From Pseudogymnoascus destructans (Eukaryota > Ascomycota > Leotiomycetes > Thelebolales > Thelebolaceae): a stretch of DNA of 64,000 nt. Where the stretch lies: positions 1,550,001-1,614,000 of the forward strand of contig NW_020167521.1 in assembly GCF_001641265.1 (NCBI RefSeq), given 5' to 3'. The notes beneath the pieces are model-generated. The model ran no database searches and was not told where the DNA came from. It saw only the letters and a program-made list of their open reading frames with translations. A program made the position numbers and the translations under genes. Positions within the stretch are counted from its first letter, which is position 1. Every line of letters begins with the position of its first letter. Below are positions 44,864 through 55,800 of this stretch, one piece after another.

Positions 44864-47265
44864 GAAATCAACTTGAGACATATGGAAAAGACATTTCTCA
44901 AGTTTGCAAAAGAGTTGTGCTTGAGATAGCTTCTCTAAGACTTGTCTAACATGTAGAACATGCTCTTGAGTGTCTAAAGAGTATATAAGAATGTCGTCTA
45001 AGTAGACAACAACAAAGATATCCAAGTAAGGTCTTAGAATATCATTTATGAGAGCTTGGAAAGAAGCAGGTGCATTGGGAAGCCTAAAAGGCATTACCTG
45101 GTATTCAAAATGACCATAGCATGTTCTGAATGCAGTCTTCCACTCATCACCTTCCTTGATGCGTATCAGGTTATAAGCTCCCCTAAGATCTAACTTAGTA
45201 AAGATCCTTGCTAAAGAGAGCCTATCTATGAGCTTAGGGATAAGGGGTAAAGCATATCTGTTTTTAACAGTGACTGCATTAAGGCCCCTATAATCAACAC
45301 AGAGACGCAAGGAGCCATCTTTCTTCTTGACAAAGAGAATGGGAGCTCCTGCTAGTGAGGAAGAAGGTCTGATAAAGCCAGAACTAAGGTTCTCATCTAG
45401 GTATTATCTGAGAGTTTTCAGCTCTAATTCAGATAGAGAGTAGATAGGGCCGTAGGGAGGCATTGAGCCTTCTGCGAGTGGTATCTCATGGTCAGAAGGC
45501 TGGTGCTTTGGCAGAATTGATGCCTTTGCCTTGTCAAAAAGATGTTGGTAGTCTTAGTATGCTAAAGGCAAAATGACCTCCTGAGATGATTTCTCCAAAT
45601 CTGAAGTAGCTGCTATCTCTAGGACAGGTTGGAAAGGTTTAACCCATATCAGAGATGATATATCGTCCATAGTTTGGTCAAAATCCTTGATCTGGGACAA
45701 GTTTGAGTCTTGGACCTAAATAGGGGTAACTGAGGCTTGAAGGGTTTTTTCAGTATTGAGCTTAGGATTTGAGCTAAACCCAAGCGATAAATGCTTCCAA
45801 TTGATAGTTGGATCATGCCTTTGAAGCCATGGAAGACCTAGGATAACTGGGTACTTCATTGGTATAACATCTAAAGAGATGGTGTCTGAAAATGTTGATT
45901 TTCCTAGGGGAATCTCAAGTTTGAGTACTGGGGTGTTGCAGGTAATGGAACCTGAACTGATAGGAGTTTCATCAATGACTCGGAGCAACTCTGGAGTGTG
46001 TTTGGGAATTGTAGGTAACTGGTGTGTCAAGATGAGGTCTTGAGATATAAAGTTGCCTGTTGCCCCTGAGTCTATGATAGCCCTTGTAGACAACACCTGT
46101 TGTTTGAAATGGAGTTAAATAGGGATTAACAGGTGTGTGAAACTCTGAGAAAGCACCATCGACACATCTTTGTTGTCTAGGGGAGAAGTTGTAGTCTCAG
46201 TTGAAGTTGTGCCTGCTAGGGATTTTTCAAGTTTTTCAGGAATAGCAGCTGTGACTGTGTCTGAGGCTGCTATATGTTTTGAATCAGCACTCCCCCGTGC
46301 TGAATAGCACTCCTGAATTCTGTGTCCCCCTTTGCCACAGTATAACAAAGGTTGTTGTCCATTCTGTGTTTTCTTTCTTGAGGAGTAAGTTTACCCCTTT
46401 TCAGTTTTTGAGGGTTTCTTGTAGGCTGAGGTGCTGGATTTTTTGTAGATCTCTTTATAGAGGCGTCTAAGTCCATAGGTTTAGGTGCTGAGTCCTTAGC
46501 AGTTGGTGTAGAGGTGTAATTGTTGAAATTTCTTGTTAGATGCCAGTCTTGGTTCTTCTCCTTTCTTCTTTCAAAAAGCCTATCATCAAGTCTGACAGCT
46601 TTCTCTATAAGCGTTTGAAGTGTTGTAGGGCGTTCTTCTTTGCTGAGTTCATCCTTAATAGAGCTCTTGAGCCCTTGGTAGTAAGTGAAGACTAAGGCTT
46701 CTTCATTCCAAGTCAAGTAAGAAGTGATTCTCCTAAATTCTGTTGTATACTGAGCAGCAGAGGTCTTTTGACATAGCTTCTGTAGCTCTCTTTCTGCTGT
46801 AGCAGTTTCGTTGATGTCTCCAAAGGTCCTGGTAAGTTCCTCTTGAAACTGGTCATAAGAGGTAATCAAAGGTGTAGTGGTATTTTGGTTGTTTCCACTA
46901 AGTCTTCTAAGATATGGCTCAAAGAAGTTGAATGCAGATCCACGGAGGTAGCTGGCAGCAAAATAGATCTGTCTGAGGTGAACTGATGAGGCCTGAGGGT
47001 GAAGTAGATGTCCAGTTGCATAAGAAATCCCTTCAACTTCCTCCTGTCTCCATGGTATAAATCTGGTGTTTGCACTTTAGGAAGTGCACCTGGGGTACTC
47101 GAAATAGCCAGAGGAGCTGTGGGAAGCTCTGTATGATGTGTCTGAGTTGAAGATTGTGTTGCTGAAGTGTTGGCTTGAAAGGTGTTTTCTAAATTCTCAA
47201 GTTTGTTTGCTATAGTTTGTATAAAGGCAAACAGTTGTTGCATCTGCTGTTCAGCAGTAGTTGTA
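44864..47265 (-). pseudogene. gag-pol remnant of element B
   Basis: On the minus strand in order: a gag start with an early stop (ATGGAGGACGAC-TAA), the gag body in two frames (47243-46866 and 46869-46270) ending in a zinc-knuckle remnant YCGKGGHRIQECY, then protease (IIDSGATGNFIS at 46096-45716). Next is reverse transcriptase (LRLCVDYRGLNAV, FTKLDLRGAYNLI, VYLDDILIY), which stops at VDF near 44866 where the LTR begins. Several frameshifts and stops separate the parts. It is a defective capsid/protease/reverse transcriptase fragment. Confidence 0.8.
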
Positions 47266-47337
47266 GGAGCTTAGTCGTCCTCCATTGTAGTATCGAAGTG
47301 CTGCTATAGAAATAGTTGAAGCTTGAAGCAGACAAGG

Positions 47338-47579
47338 TGTAATGGTGGGTGCACCAGATGTGAGAATCTAGCCACCCAGGGGAAGGGGTGATTTTACTAA
47401 GACAACACACTGTCTTAGGAAACAGAGCCAAAGGGTTGTAGCTTAGACTATTTCACAAAGCAGACAATACAGTAAATCTAATATCACATACTTCCACGTT
47501 TCCAAGCTTCCAAGCATTGATCTTGTTACTCCTTGTTTCTGAAAAGTCTCAAGATTTGTTACAACTTGTCTAAACCACT
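47338..47579. repeat. Fold-back fragment of LTR-B
   Basis: The first 118 bp match the start of LTR-B in plus orientation (TGTAATGGTGGG...). The following 120 bp match another part of LTR-B in minus orientation. The two pieces meet near 47455. This is an inverted arrangement not produced by simple insertion. Confidence 0.65.
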
Positions 47580-48488
47580 TGTCATACTGACATTCGTTGC
47601 ACTCAGTTTGCTATCAAACTCAAGAGCAAACTTGGAAATCTCCTCCTCAAACCTACAAGTCACTATACATATTTTGGCTTATCACACCAACAACAAGAGC
47701 AATACTACTCAACGATTGCTACAACCATCTATGATTCATTACACGTCATCGCTCCTTAGTTACTGGGCCGATATTACCACATAGCATATCTCTACAACCC
47801 TCTATGATTCATTACATGACATCACTCATACTACCACATGACATATCTCTACCAACTAGAGGCCTAGGAGCATGAACGATAGCTCTAAAAGCTCCTACGA
47901 ACCTCTATGATTCATTACACTCATCGCTCTTTAGTTACCCACAAGATTGGTTAAGTTATGACATAATTTGTCTATGACATAATTTGTCTATAGGGGTACT
48001 CTGACCTTGGACCTCCTTTTACTTCCTATAGGCTACGAACCTAAGAGATGGTTCTATGGGATTCTCTTACGTCGACTACAGTTACCAAGCCTGGTTAGTC
48101 ATGGAAAGTCTTGGAAAATGAGAGAACTACATTCCTTTAGCATAAATAGGATTGCCCTTTCCTTAAGAAAGGGCAAGCAGACAATACAGTAAATCGACTA
48201 TCACATACTTCCACGTCTTTTCCAAGCTTCCAAGCATTCATCTTGTTACTCCTTGTTTCTGAAAAGTCAGTGAGGTGTTAACCTCTGACTTACCCCTGAG
48301 TTCCCAGACTCAACATTTGTTGCAACTTGTCTGAACCACTTCACTACATCACACACCTGATTGCTGCATTGTGGAATAGTCTAAGCTACGACCCTTTGGC
48401 TCTGTTTTCTAAGACAGTGTGTTGTCTTAGTAAATTCATCCCTTCCTTGGGTGGCTAGATTCTCACATCTGGTGCACCCACCATTACA
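47580..48488 (-). repeat. LTR-B, 5' LTR of element B
   Basis: About 909 bp with the same ends as 43928-44863 and many shared blocks, but with small internal deletions and a duplicated TATGACATAATTTGTC segment near 47957-47990. Confidence 0.75.
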
Positions 48489-48551
48489 CCACTCCACTAC
48501 ATCATACACTTGATTGCTGCGTTGTGGAATAGTCTAAGCTACAACCCTTTG

Positions 48552-48930
48552 TGTTACGGCTAAGTGCTAGTGCTATGGCTAGCACTTACGGCTGCAACCT
48601 CACATGATGGATAATATTGGATATCATGGATATTATGTTATCCATGTTATCCACAGCGATCCACGGAATGTCATGTGATGGATAACATTGGATATCATGG
48701 ATATTATGTTATCCATGTTATCCATGGATATCCCTTTGGCACGACACCACTATATAAGTAGATAGTATTTCCTTAGATAGGAGCTTCATGCTCAACTCAA
48801 TATAGTATTCTTTACAATACTGTAACGTGTTACTTGGAAAGCCTTTGTGTCTAATCCCCTGCCTCCTCTGTCAAGTCAACCTTACGCAAGAAACCTCTGT
48901 GTCTTCTATCGTTTAGAAGTCAGCGTTACA
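48552..48930 (+). mobile_element. Solo LTR, probably Copia-type, with 5-bp target duplication
   Basis: 379 bp beginning TGTTACGGCT and ending GCGTTACA, flanked by CTTTG (48547-48551 and 48931-48935). It contains a TATATAAG promoter-like box near 48750 and a 49-bp direct repeat upstream of it. No internal coding region is present, so it arose by recombination between two LTRs. Orientation is assumed from the TATA position. Confidence 0.85.
48605..48724. repeat. 49-bp direct repeat in the solo LTR promoter region
   Basis: 48605-48653 and 48676-48724 match with one mismatch, offset 71 bp. The unit is rich in TGGATATCAT and GTTATCCATG palindromic words and lies just upstream of the TATA-like box, where LTR enhancers usually sit. 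Confidence 0.85.
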
Positions 48931-49026
48931 CTTTGGCTCTGTTTCCTAAGACAGTGTGTTGTCTTAGTAAAATCATCCCTTCCCCTAGGTGGCTAGATTC
49001 TCACATCTAGTGCACCCACCATTACA

Positions 49027-49107
49027 CTAATCCCCTGCCTCCTCTATCAAGTCAACCTTATGCAAGAAACCTCTGTATCTTCGATCATTTAGAAGTCAGC
49101 GTTACAC
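49027..49107 (+). repeat. Tail of a second, older copy of the Copia-type LTR
   Basis: This 80-bp stretch matches the last 80 bp of the solo LTR at 48552-48930. Most differences are C/G in the solo copy against T/A here. LTR-B therefore lies inside this older LTR. Confidence 0.8.
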
Positions 49108-49829
49108 ATAGATAATGCTTCACCTTAATGGGCGAATCCTAACCCTATGCATTAAGACTCTACATCTTATGCTCATACTTAAGCAGCAGCTAGTATAGAC
49201 ACTGTAATACCCTAATATGAAACTACTAGCAGCAACGACGTAGCTGTAAAAGGAGTATAGTAGTAACTACTGCCTACGAATTGGCATTTCTAGCGTAGTA
49301 TTTGAGGCTATTTACAATATGACAATTTGGTTTTGGTTAATATGGATCAGAGAGGTACTTTATGAAAATACAATTATTATGTATTTTTATATAGGGGGTG
49401 CATTAGGGGTAAGTACTACTTGTGACCAAAAAATCAGTAGAATCCGTCAACTGCGTATTCTAGTTAAATCACGTATACATGGTCAAACCTATCACTAAGA
49501 GGCACTTAGGGGGTATTACAGTATTCTTATATAGTAAGATAAAGTTAACTTACCTACAACTAGGTTGTGTACACTTAATAGTAAGTGTTTGTTCTTTATT
49601 TTCAATAATAGGATTTAACTCTCTAGTAAAGAGTCCTTCCTTAAAAATATAAGGAAGGTTATCTAAAGGAAGAGTATAGCTAGGGCTATTATATTAACCT
49701 TTAGAAGAAGACATAGTTATAGTAAAGATAGTATAAAGTGTTGTTATTGTTGCTTTTGTTTTAATAGAAAAGTTAGTTAAGTAGGGAGTTAAAGGCTCTA
49801 TATATACCTAGATTATATATTCTAGAATA
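49108..49829. other. AT-rich intergenic region
   Basis: Strongly AT-rich, with stops in all frames and no recognised gene or repeat. It may be an old mutated transposon flank. Confidence 0.4.
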
Positions 49830-51690
49830 ACGTGCATGTATAACGAAAGTGCCAAACAAGCGAAAGTGCCAAAATCATGCGGTGACCAACCCCCCCAACT
49901 AATGTTTAATTCCTCCACAACAAAACATGCGCCATAAAAATGATGAAAGCAAATTAGTGCTAGCTATCCAAGCTATGCAAAGCGACCCAAATTTGCGCCT
50001 TCGAGTTGCAGCTAGGATCTATTCCATAGACCACCGCAAGCTACGTCACCGTTTACAAGGCGTACCTTCACGACGCGATATCCAAGCCAACTTACGGAAA
50101 TTAAGTAACCTAGAGGAATCAGTTCTTGTTCAGTATATACTTGACTTAGCTGCTAAAGGGTTCCCTCCTCAGTTGTCTATTGTTGAAGATATGGCAAATC
50201 GACTACTTGCAACACGCGACGCGCCACGCGTCGGGTCACGTTGGGCTTCAAACTTTGTTAAGCGCCATGTAGAGCTCCGGACACGCTTCCAGCGAAAATA
50301 CGACTACCAGAGGGCTAAGTGCAAAGATCCAGAAGTCATTCGTGGCTGGTTTGAGCTTGTATGGAACACAATTCTAAAGTATGGCATCAACAATGCAGAT
50401 ATCTACAACTTTGATGAGACTGGGTTTATGATGGGCGTCATCTCAAGCGCAACGGTAGTAACAAGCTCAGATGGGCAGGCAAAGGCAAAAAAGGTGCAGC
50501 CTGGCAATCGGGAATGGGTTACAGTAATCCAAGGCGTTAGTTCTCAAGGTTGGGCAGTGCCGCCATTTGTCATTGTGGCAGGTAAAAACCACCTTGCATC
50601 TTGGTATGAGAATAGCGGATTTCCAGCAGATTGGGTAATCGCTGTTACTGCAAATGGCTGGACTACAAACGAGAGAGGTATGGATTGGATTTTCAGCATT
50701 TTGAGAAGCACACAAAGCCCCGGAGTGTTGGTGGTTATCGCTTGTTAGTCCTTGATGGTCATGAGAGCCACCACTCAGACAAGTTTGAGGAGTACTGCAA
50801 AGAACACAACATTATTACGCTTTGTATGCCTGCTCACTCTTCCCATATACTCCAACCACTTGATGTTGGCTGTTTTGGCCCATTAAAGAGAGCTTACGGT
50901 CGGCAAATTGAAGATATGATGCGGGCTCATATTATTCACATTACTAAGGATGACTTCTTTCCTGCCTTCCACGCTGCATTTAACATTGCAATGACAGAAA
51001 GCAATATTCAGGGAGGGTTCCGAGGTGCTGGGCTTCTTCCATTTAGCCCTGAGAGTGTAATATCTACACTTGACCTTAGGTTTAAGACGCCAACACCTCC
51101 AACCTCTCGCCCAAACACCGCTCAACCATGGGTTTCTCAGACACCAAATAACCCAACTGAAGCTGTATCACAGTCTACTTTCATTAAAAACTGAATTGCG
51201 CATCATCAAAATAGCTCTCCAACCTCAATCTATGCAGCTGTTGACCAGTTTACAAAGGGTGCATCGCAAATAATGCATCAATTAGCATTGTTAAAAGCAG
51301 AGAACCAAAACCTGCGACAGGCAAATGAAGTGCTAAGCAAGCGCCGGAGAGCTAAAAAAACATGACTACAGCAAGGAGGATCACTTAGTCAACAGGTAGC
51401 ACAGGAGCTACAGGACGAGAGGGACGTTGTGCAGCAAGTAGAGCAAGAAATAAGGGCAAGTAGTGGTCGGAAGCCAAGGGAAGAAACCCATGCACGTCGC
51501 TGTGGCAAGTGTGGTGAGACTGGACACAATGCGCGCACTTGTCAGATTGTAATAGACAGGTCTGAGGAAGAGGACTCCGAGTAGTTTTAATTAATTTATA
51601 TTGTTGTGGTGGATTTATCGCAATTCTTATGGGGTAGTCGCGATATTTTGGCACTTTCGCTTGTTTGGCACTTTCGTTATACATGCACGT
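49830..51690 (+). mobile_element. pogo-type transposon with perfect 46-bp terminal repeats, transposase damaged
   Basis: The element is 1861 bp, bordered by TA (49828-49829 and 51691-51692). Its 46-bp terminal inverted repeats are identical and begin ACGTGCATG. Each holds two tandem GCGAAAGTGCCAAA-like units. The transposase has one frameshift and two TGA codons, so the copy is non-autonomous. It could still be moved by a transposase acting on the same ends. Confidence 0.92.
49927..51584 (+). pseudogene. Damaged pogo-type DDE transposase with C-terminal zinc knuckle
   Basis: The first frame (49927-50748) holds the HTH/CENP-B-like DNA-binding part and the first catalytic motif NFDETGF. A one-base shift near 50690 breaks the frame. 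The second frame carries LVLDGHESH and HILQPLDVGCFGPLKR up to a TGA at 51192. A further TGA near 51363 follows, inside RRRAKKT-LQQGG. Both stops fit CGA-to-TGA. The frame ends with a CCHC zinc knuckle, CGKCGETGHNARTC, unusual compared with the sister element at 34 kb, which lacks it. Confidence 0.9.
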
Positions 51691-51692
51691 TA

Positions 51693-52817
51693 CGACTAAA
51701 TAATCATGATTATAAATTGATTTTCTAACCCTGCAGGAAAGGCGTAATGCTTTGGACCCGTCCGGCGCTATTAGAAGTGGCTTGTGTAGAGTGACAGCAG
51801 CGAAAGTTGTTGTATGTTCGATAGTTTGATAGTTTTCCGATAACTTATAGATTTATAGACAATTATTTTGGTTTCAATCTGGTATTCGACGCCATATAAG
51901 ATAGTTGACCATCTTCAATGATCAACTCACTGATTTATCTTCCTTGTCGCAGTGCCTGTTCTCGTAGTCGATAGAGCTGTCGGCCTAAGATGTGTGGATG
52001 TCAAACTTCATTGTCGACCATAACCTAGCAAATCAGTTCTATTTAAAGACTAATGGAGCTGTATATAACTGATCTTCTGTTTGTTGAGACCATTGTCTCG
52101 TTCAGGGGCTCATCTTCTTCATGACTGTTTGCTGGCCACTTTCTACAAGTTCTTTTGTTTGAGGGGCTACACTTAACTGTCAGCGATATTCCCTAATATA
52201 GAACCAAAGCATCATTCTTCACCTTAGACTTTATTTAGGTTTAGGAGGACGACACAGCAGCTGTGCTACACGTGTATATCCATTCGCCACAGCCCAATAC
52301 ACAGCCGTCCTCCCAAACCTATTCACCACCGAATAACTATCTCCAGATTATAGATCAGGAACAAGGGAATAAAATCGATACGGAGCATCACAGCGGAGAG
52401 AAGAATCAAAGGTCACATCTAAAGAAAAACATCCAATCTCAAAAATACACATATATTGTTCTCCCTCACCCATCTATCTACCCATCCCTCATCTCCATAT
52501 GTAAAATATCCAAACACATCCCCCCACCCATCCATACATCCCCCACCACAATATATACTATATATAAGGTTTAAGAATGAAACAATCCCCCCCAACCACC
52601 ACCAATCGGGGTCCGGTGGACTCAAAGAAAGCCATGATCCCATACATAATCAAAACAAATCGACAGCATACCAGCTATCTCCCAACGCCCATCCTAAAAA
52701 AAAATGCACAACCATGAAGGTAAAAATGCTGTCGCTAAAGCGCAATATCGGGACACATCAACCACCAAAGCAAACATCACGCAACTCGACTAGGTGGGCG
52801 GGCGAGTAGGCAGGGGT
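51693..52817. other. Intergenic, 1.1 kb
   Basis: The boundary between the transposon block and core genes. It contains the 3' flank of the coiled-coil gene, with C-rich, CCACC-type low complexity around 52490-52620. Open frames here (52263-52809) are products of that composition. Confidence 0.4.
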
Positions 52818-55800
52818 CTAAGTCTGGAACGACCTAAACCTCCCCTCAAACCCCCTCAACCTCTCCTCCTCCACCCTCTTCTCCAGCATCCTCGTCGCCG
52901 CCACCGCCTCCTCCCTCTCATTCTGCAGCTCCATCACCTCAATCTGCGCCACATTCATCCTCCCCACCACCTCCTCCATCTCGCGATCCGCCTCCCCCAG
53001 CGCGCGCTCCAGCTCCTCGACTCGGCTCTTCAGCATGCCCACCCTCGACTCCTCGCCGACGTTCATCGCTTTGCCCCCAGACGTGACGTCTACGCGGGGA
53101 CTCCTGACGCCGCCGGCGAAGAGGGGGCTCATGGGGGACTTGGGGGCGAAGAGGCGGGGGGAGCGGATAGCGTTCTTGACGCGGATGAGCGGGCTGTGGC
53201 GAGTCTCCTTGAGCTCGCGAACCTCATCCTCATGTCTCGCGGTGCGCTCTTCGGACGCCTGTTGCGCAGCCATAAGCGCCTCTTCAAGAGTACGGAGCTT
53301 TCCCTGCATCCCCATAATCCTCGCCACATTGGCATTCTGCTCCACCTCCCCGCGCTTGATCGTCTCCGCAAGACGAGCGCGGAGCGTCGAATTCGCAGAC
53401 AGCTGGGCGCGTACCTGGCCCGCTAATCCCTCGATGTGCTCCGCGGCATGCTGGAGCTGGGAAGCGAGGTCGGTTTCGGTAGAGAGGTGCGAGAGCTCCG
53501 TGGTGTGGAGGGAGGAGACGGCGGAGTCGCGGTCGGCAATGGCGGTGGTGAGGGAGGTTTGGAGGGATCGGAGTGCCTCGTCTGTTGTGCCGTCGCGGGG
53601 GACTTGAGATTCCAGCGCCTTTACGCGATCAAGGGACGCAGCGTAGGTCTTCTTGAGCTCGGAGTATGCCTGCTCTAGCGACGAGGAGTTAGCGCTACTG
53701 CGCGAGCCCGGGATGTTTTCCGGGACGGCGACGCCTTTATCGACGAGGAGGTTGCGGAGGGAGCCGATTTCCTGCTCCGCGCGGTCGAGGTCCATTTTTA
53801 GGCCACTGAGGCCCTTCTCGCACTGCCACTTTTGCTCTATGGCTTCGTCGGCGCGGCGACGGAGGGTGTTGATTTCATCCCTCAAACTGGAGACGTCTTT
53901 GCCGTAGCCGGCGCGTTTGGGTGCGCTCTTGAGGGCATTGTCGCGCTCGATCTCGAGCTGGCGGAGGCGCTTGTCGTTTTCTTTTGTTTGGTGTTCTTGC
54001 CTCTCCAGTAGGCTCTTCAGCGCACGATGGAGCGCGTCCCGTTGGGCTTCGACGTCCTTCACGCGCTCAAGGAGCATGTCTCGTGACTCGACGCCTTTGG
54101 CCAGGGACATTGAAGTAGGCCGCGACCTCATTAAAGGTGTAGTAGTGACTGTAGAGTTCCTTACCGAAGTGGACCTCTTCAAGCCGGAATTAGGTTGTGG
54201 ACCATCTTCACCGATGCTGTCCATATGTGATTGTATATCAGTCTGCAGCTTGCGCACGCTGTCGCCTCTAGTCAACTGCATCTGCTGCTGCGCCTTTGTG
54301 TGGTCGTATGCTAGCTTCTCATGTTCAGCGGCCTGCGCCTCTAGCCCTTCAACCCGAGCTCGTAGTTGTGGAATAACTTCGTCTCTGAGGTTGTCACGCT
54401 CATTATGAGACGTATGAAGCTCGCCTCTGAGTGCTGTCAGGAGATCTTCAAAGTTCTCCTTGACTTTCCGTTCGTCATTAAGTCGTCGCCTTAGGTCTTC
54501 GCATGTCGCTTCCACGTCTTTTAATCGACCGCCGCTGTCGAGAGAGTTGATGGACGCGAGGTCAACATGCGACACCTTCTCCTCTAGCCGGCGAATCTTC
54601 TTCTCAAGACCTGATCGTCGTGTCCTCTCCTCTTGGACTTTTTCTTGGCAATCCAGTCGTATTTGGGCCTTTTCACGGTCTGTTTTCCGCTGCATCCGCT
54701 CGATCTCTTCCGTTCTTGAATCTGTATCACCGCCATACTTGACCGAGCTCGTACCCGAGTCGGAAAAGTAATCACTTGTTCTCTTATTAGGTCCGCGAGG
54801 GTTGTCAACTTCCGATTGTAATCGTTCGACAAGATCTTCTAGTTCCATCTCCCTCCTTATAGATGTGGCCAGCTCGGCACTGATAGTTTTGAGTTCCTCC
54901 TCCATCTCTCCCACGTGAGACTCGCTGTCTACACTAGACGGTGCGAATTCCTCGTCAAAGAAGCTCTCATTCGCCGAATTGGCTTTAGGGACGTCGGTTC
55001 CAATCGGGATAGCGCGGCTGGCGATCGACTTTGAGAAGTGTTTCGCCGGGGACGTCGGCGAGGGTATGGGAGAGAAGTTCTTATCCTCTGAGAAAGTAGT
55101 CGTCGATGACGCCGGCGAGGTGTTTCCACCCCACCCGAAGAAGGAACCAAGTTTAGACGCTCCAGGCGACTTGGAGAGTTGTTTATCGGAGGGGCTCTTG
55201 ATGCTGGTTGCGTCGAAGGAGGCGCCGCGGGCATCGTTGTCAGGCAGGCCGAGGTTGGGTGGTTGTGGATTCGCCGCGAAAAGGGACATTGTTCCTGATC
55301 GGGAGCGGTGTGCTGGACTCGAATCCTCGTATGTATAATAACTCGAGGTGGTGCTGAGGGCCGAGTCACGCCTCAATCTTGCATGGCGGACAGATGAGGT
55401 CGGAGGGGTGCCACCTATTGAGTGTTTGTGTGTGTGTGTGTGTGCGGCAGGGGTGGGTTGGTTTGGTGTGGCAGTCGGAAGCGTCTGATGAACTGAAGCT
55501 TCGATTACAGGTGACAACGGTCTGAATGGCTCCTGTGGGATGTCGAGACTGTTTACCCGGTCAGTATCTTTAACCCAAAGGGGAAACAATGTGAAGGGCT
55601 GGTAGGTAGGGTGGTATGCTTGGTGAGCAGAGGGATACGAGACGACGTACGTTGAGATTCTTTGTCCCTGGTGCGGCCCAGCCTCTTCCACGAAGTGAGG
55701 AAATCGGTGTACCGAAGGGTCGTAGAGCGTCGGGCTGTCTATCGACAGGCGTCTGAGGAATCTGGCAGACGGTGAGTCGAAAGTGCTGGCGCTCGATTCA

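Larger units (their letters stand above)
43928..48488 (-). mobile_element. Ty3-type retrotransposon B, internally deleted
   Basis: Minus-oriented: 5' LTR 48488-47580, gag, protease, first half of reverse transcriptase, then directly the 3' LTR 44863-43928. RNase H and integrase are gone. The element is AT-rich compared with A. A fold-back piece of LTR-B (47338-47455 in plus orientation, then 47456-47579 in minus orientation) sits between gag and the 5' LTR. Flanking 5-mers differ, so there is no clean target duplication and the locus has been rearranged. Confidence 0.75.
48489..49026 (-). repeat. Older partial LTR-B copy interrupted by a solo LTR
   Basis: 48489-48551 and 48931-49026 together form the start third of LTR-B in minus orientation (ending ...CACCCACCATTACA). 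They are split by the Copia-like solo LTR, with CTTTG on both sides. Confidence 0.75.
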
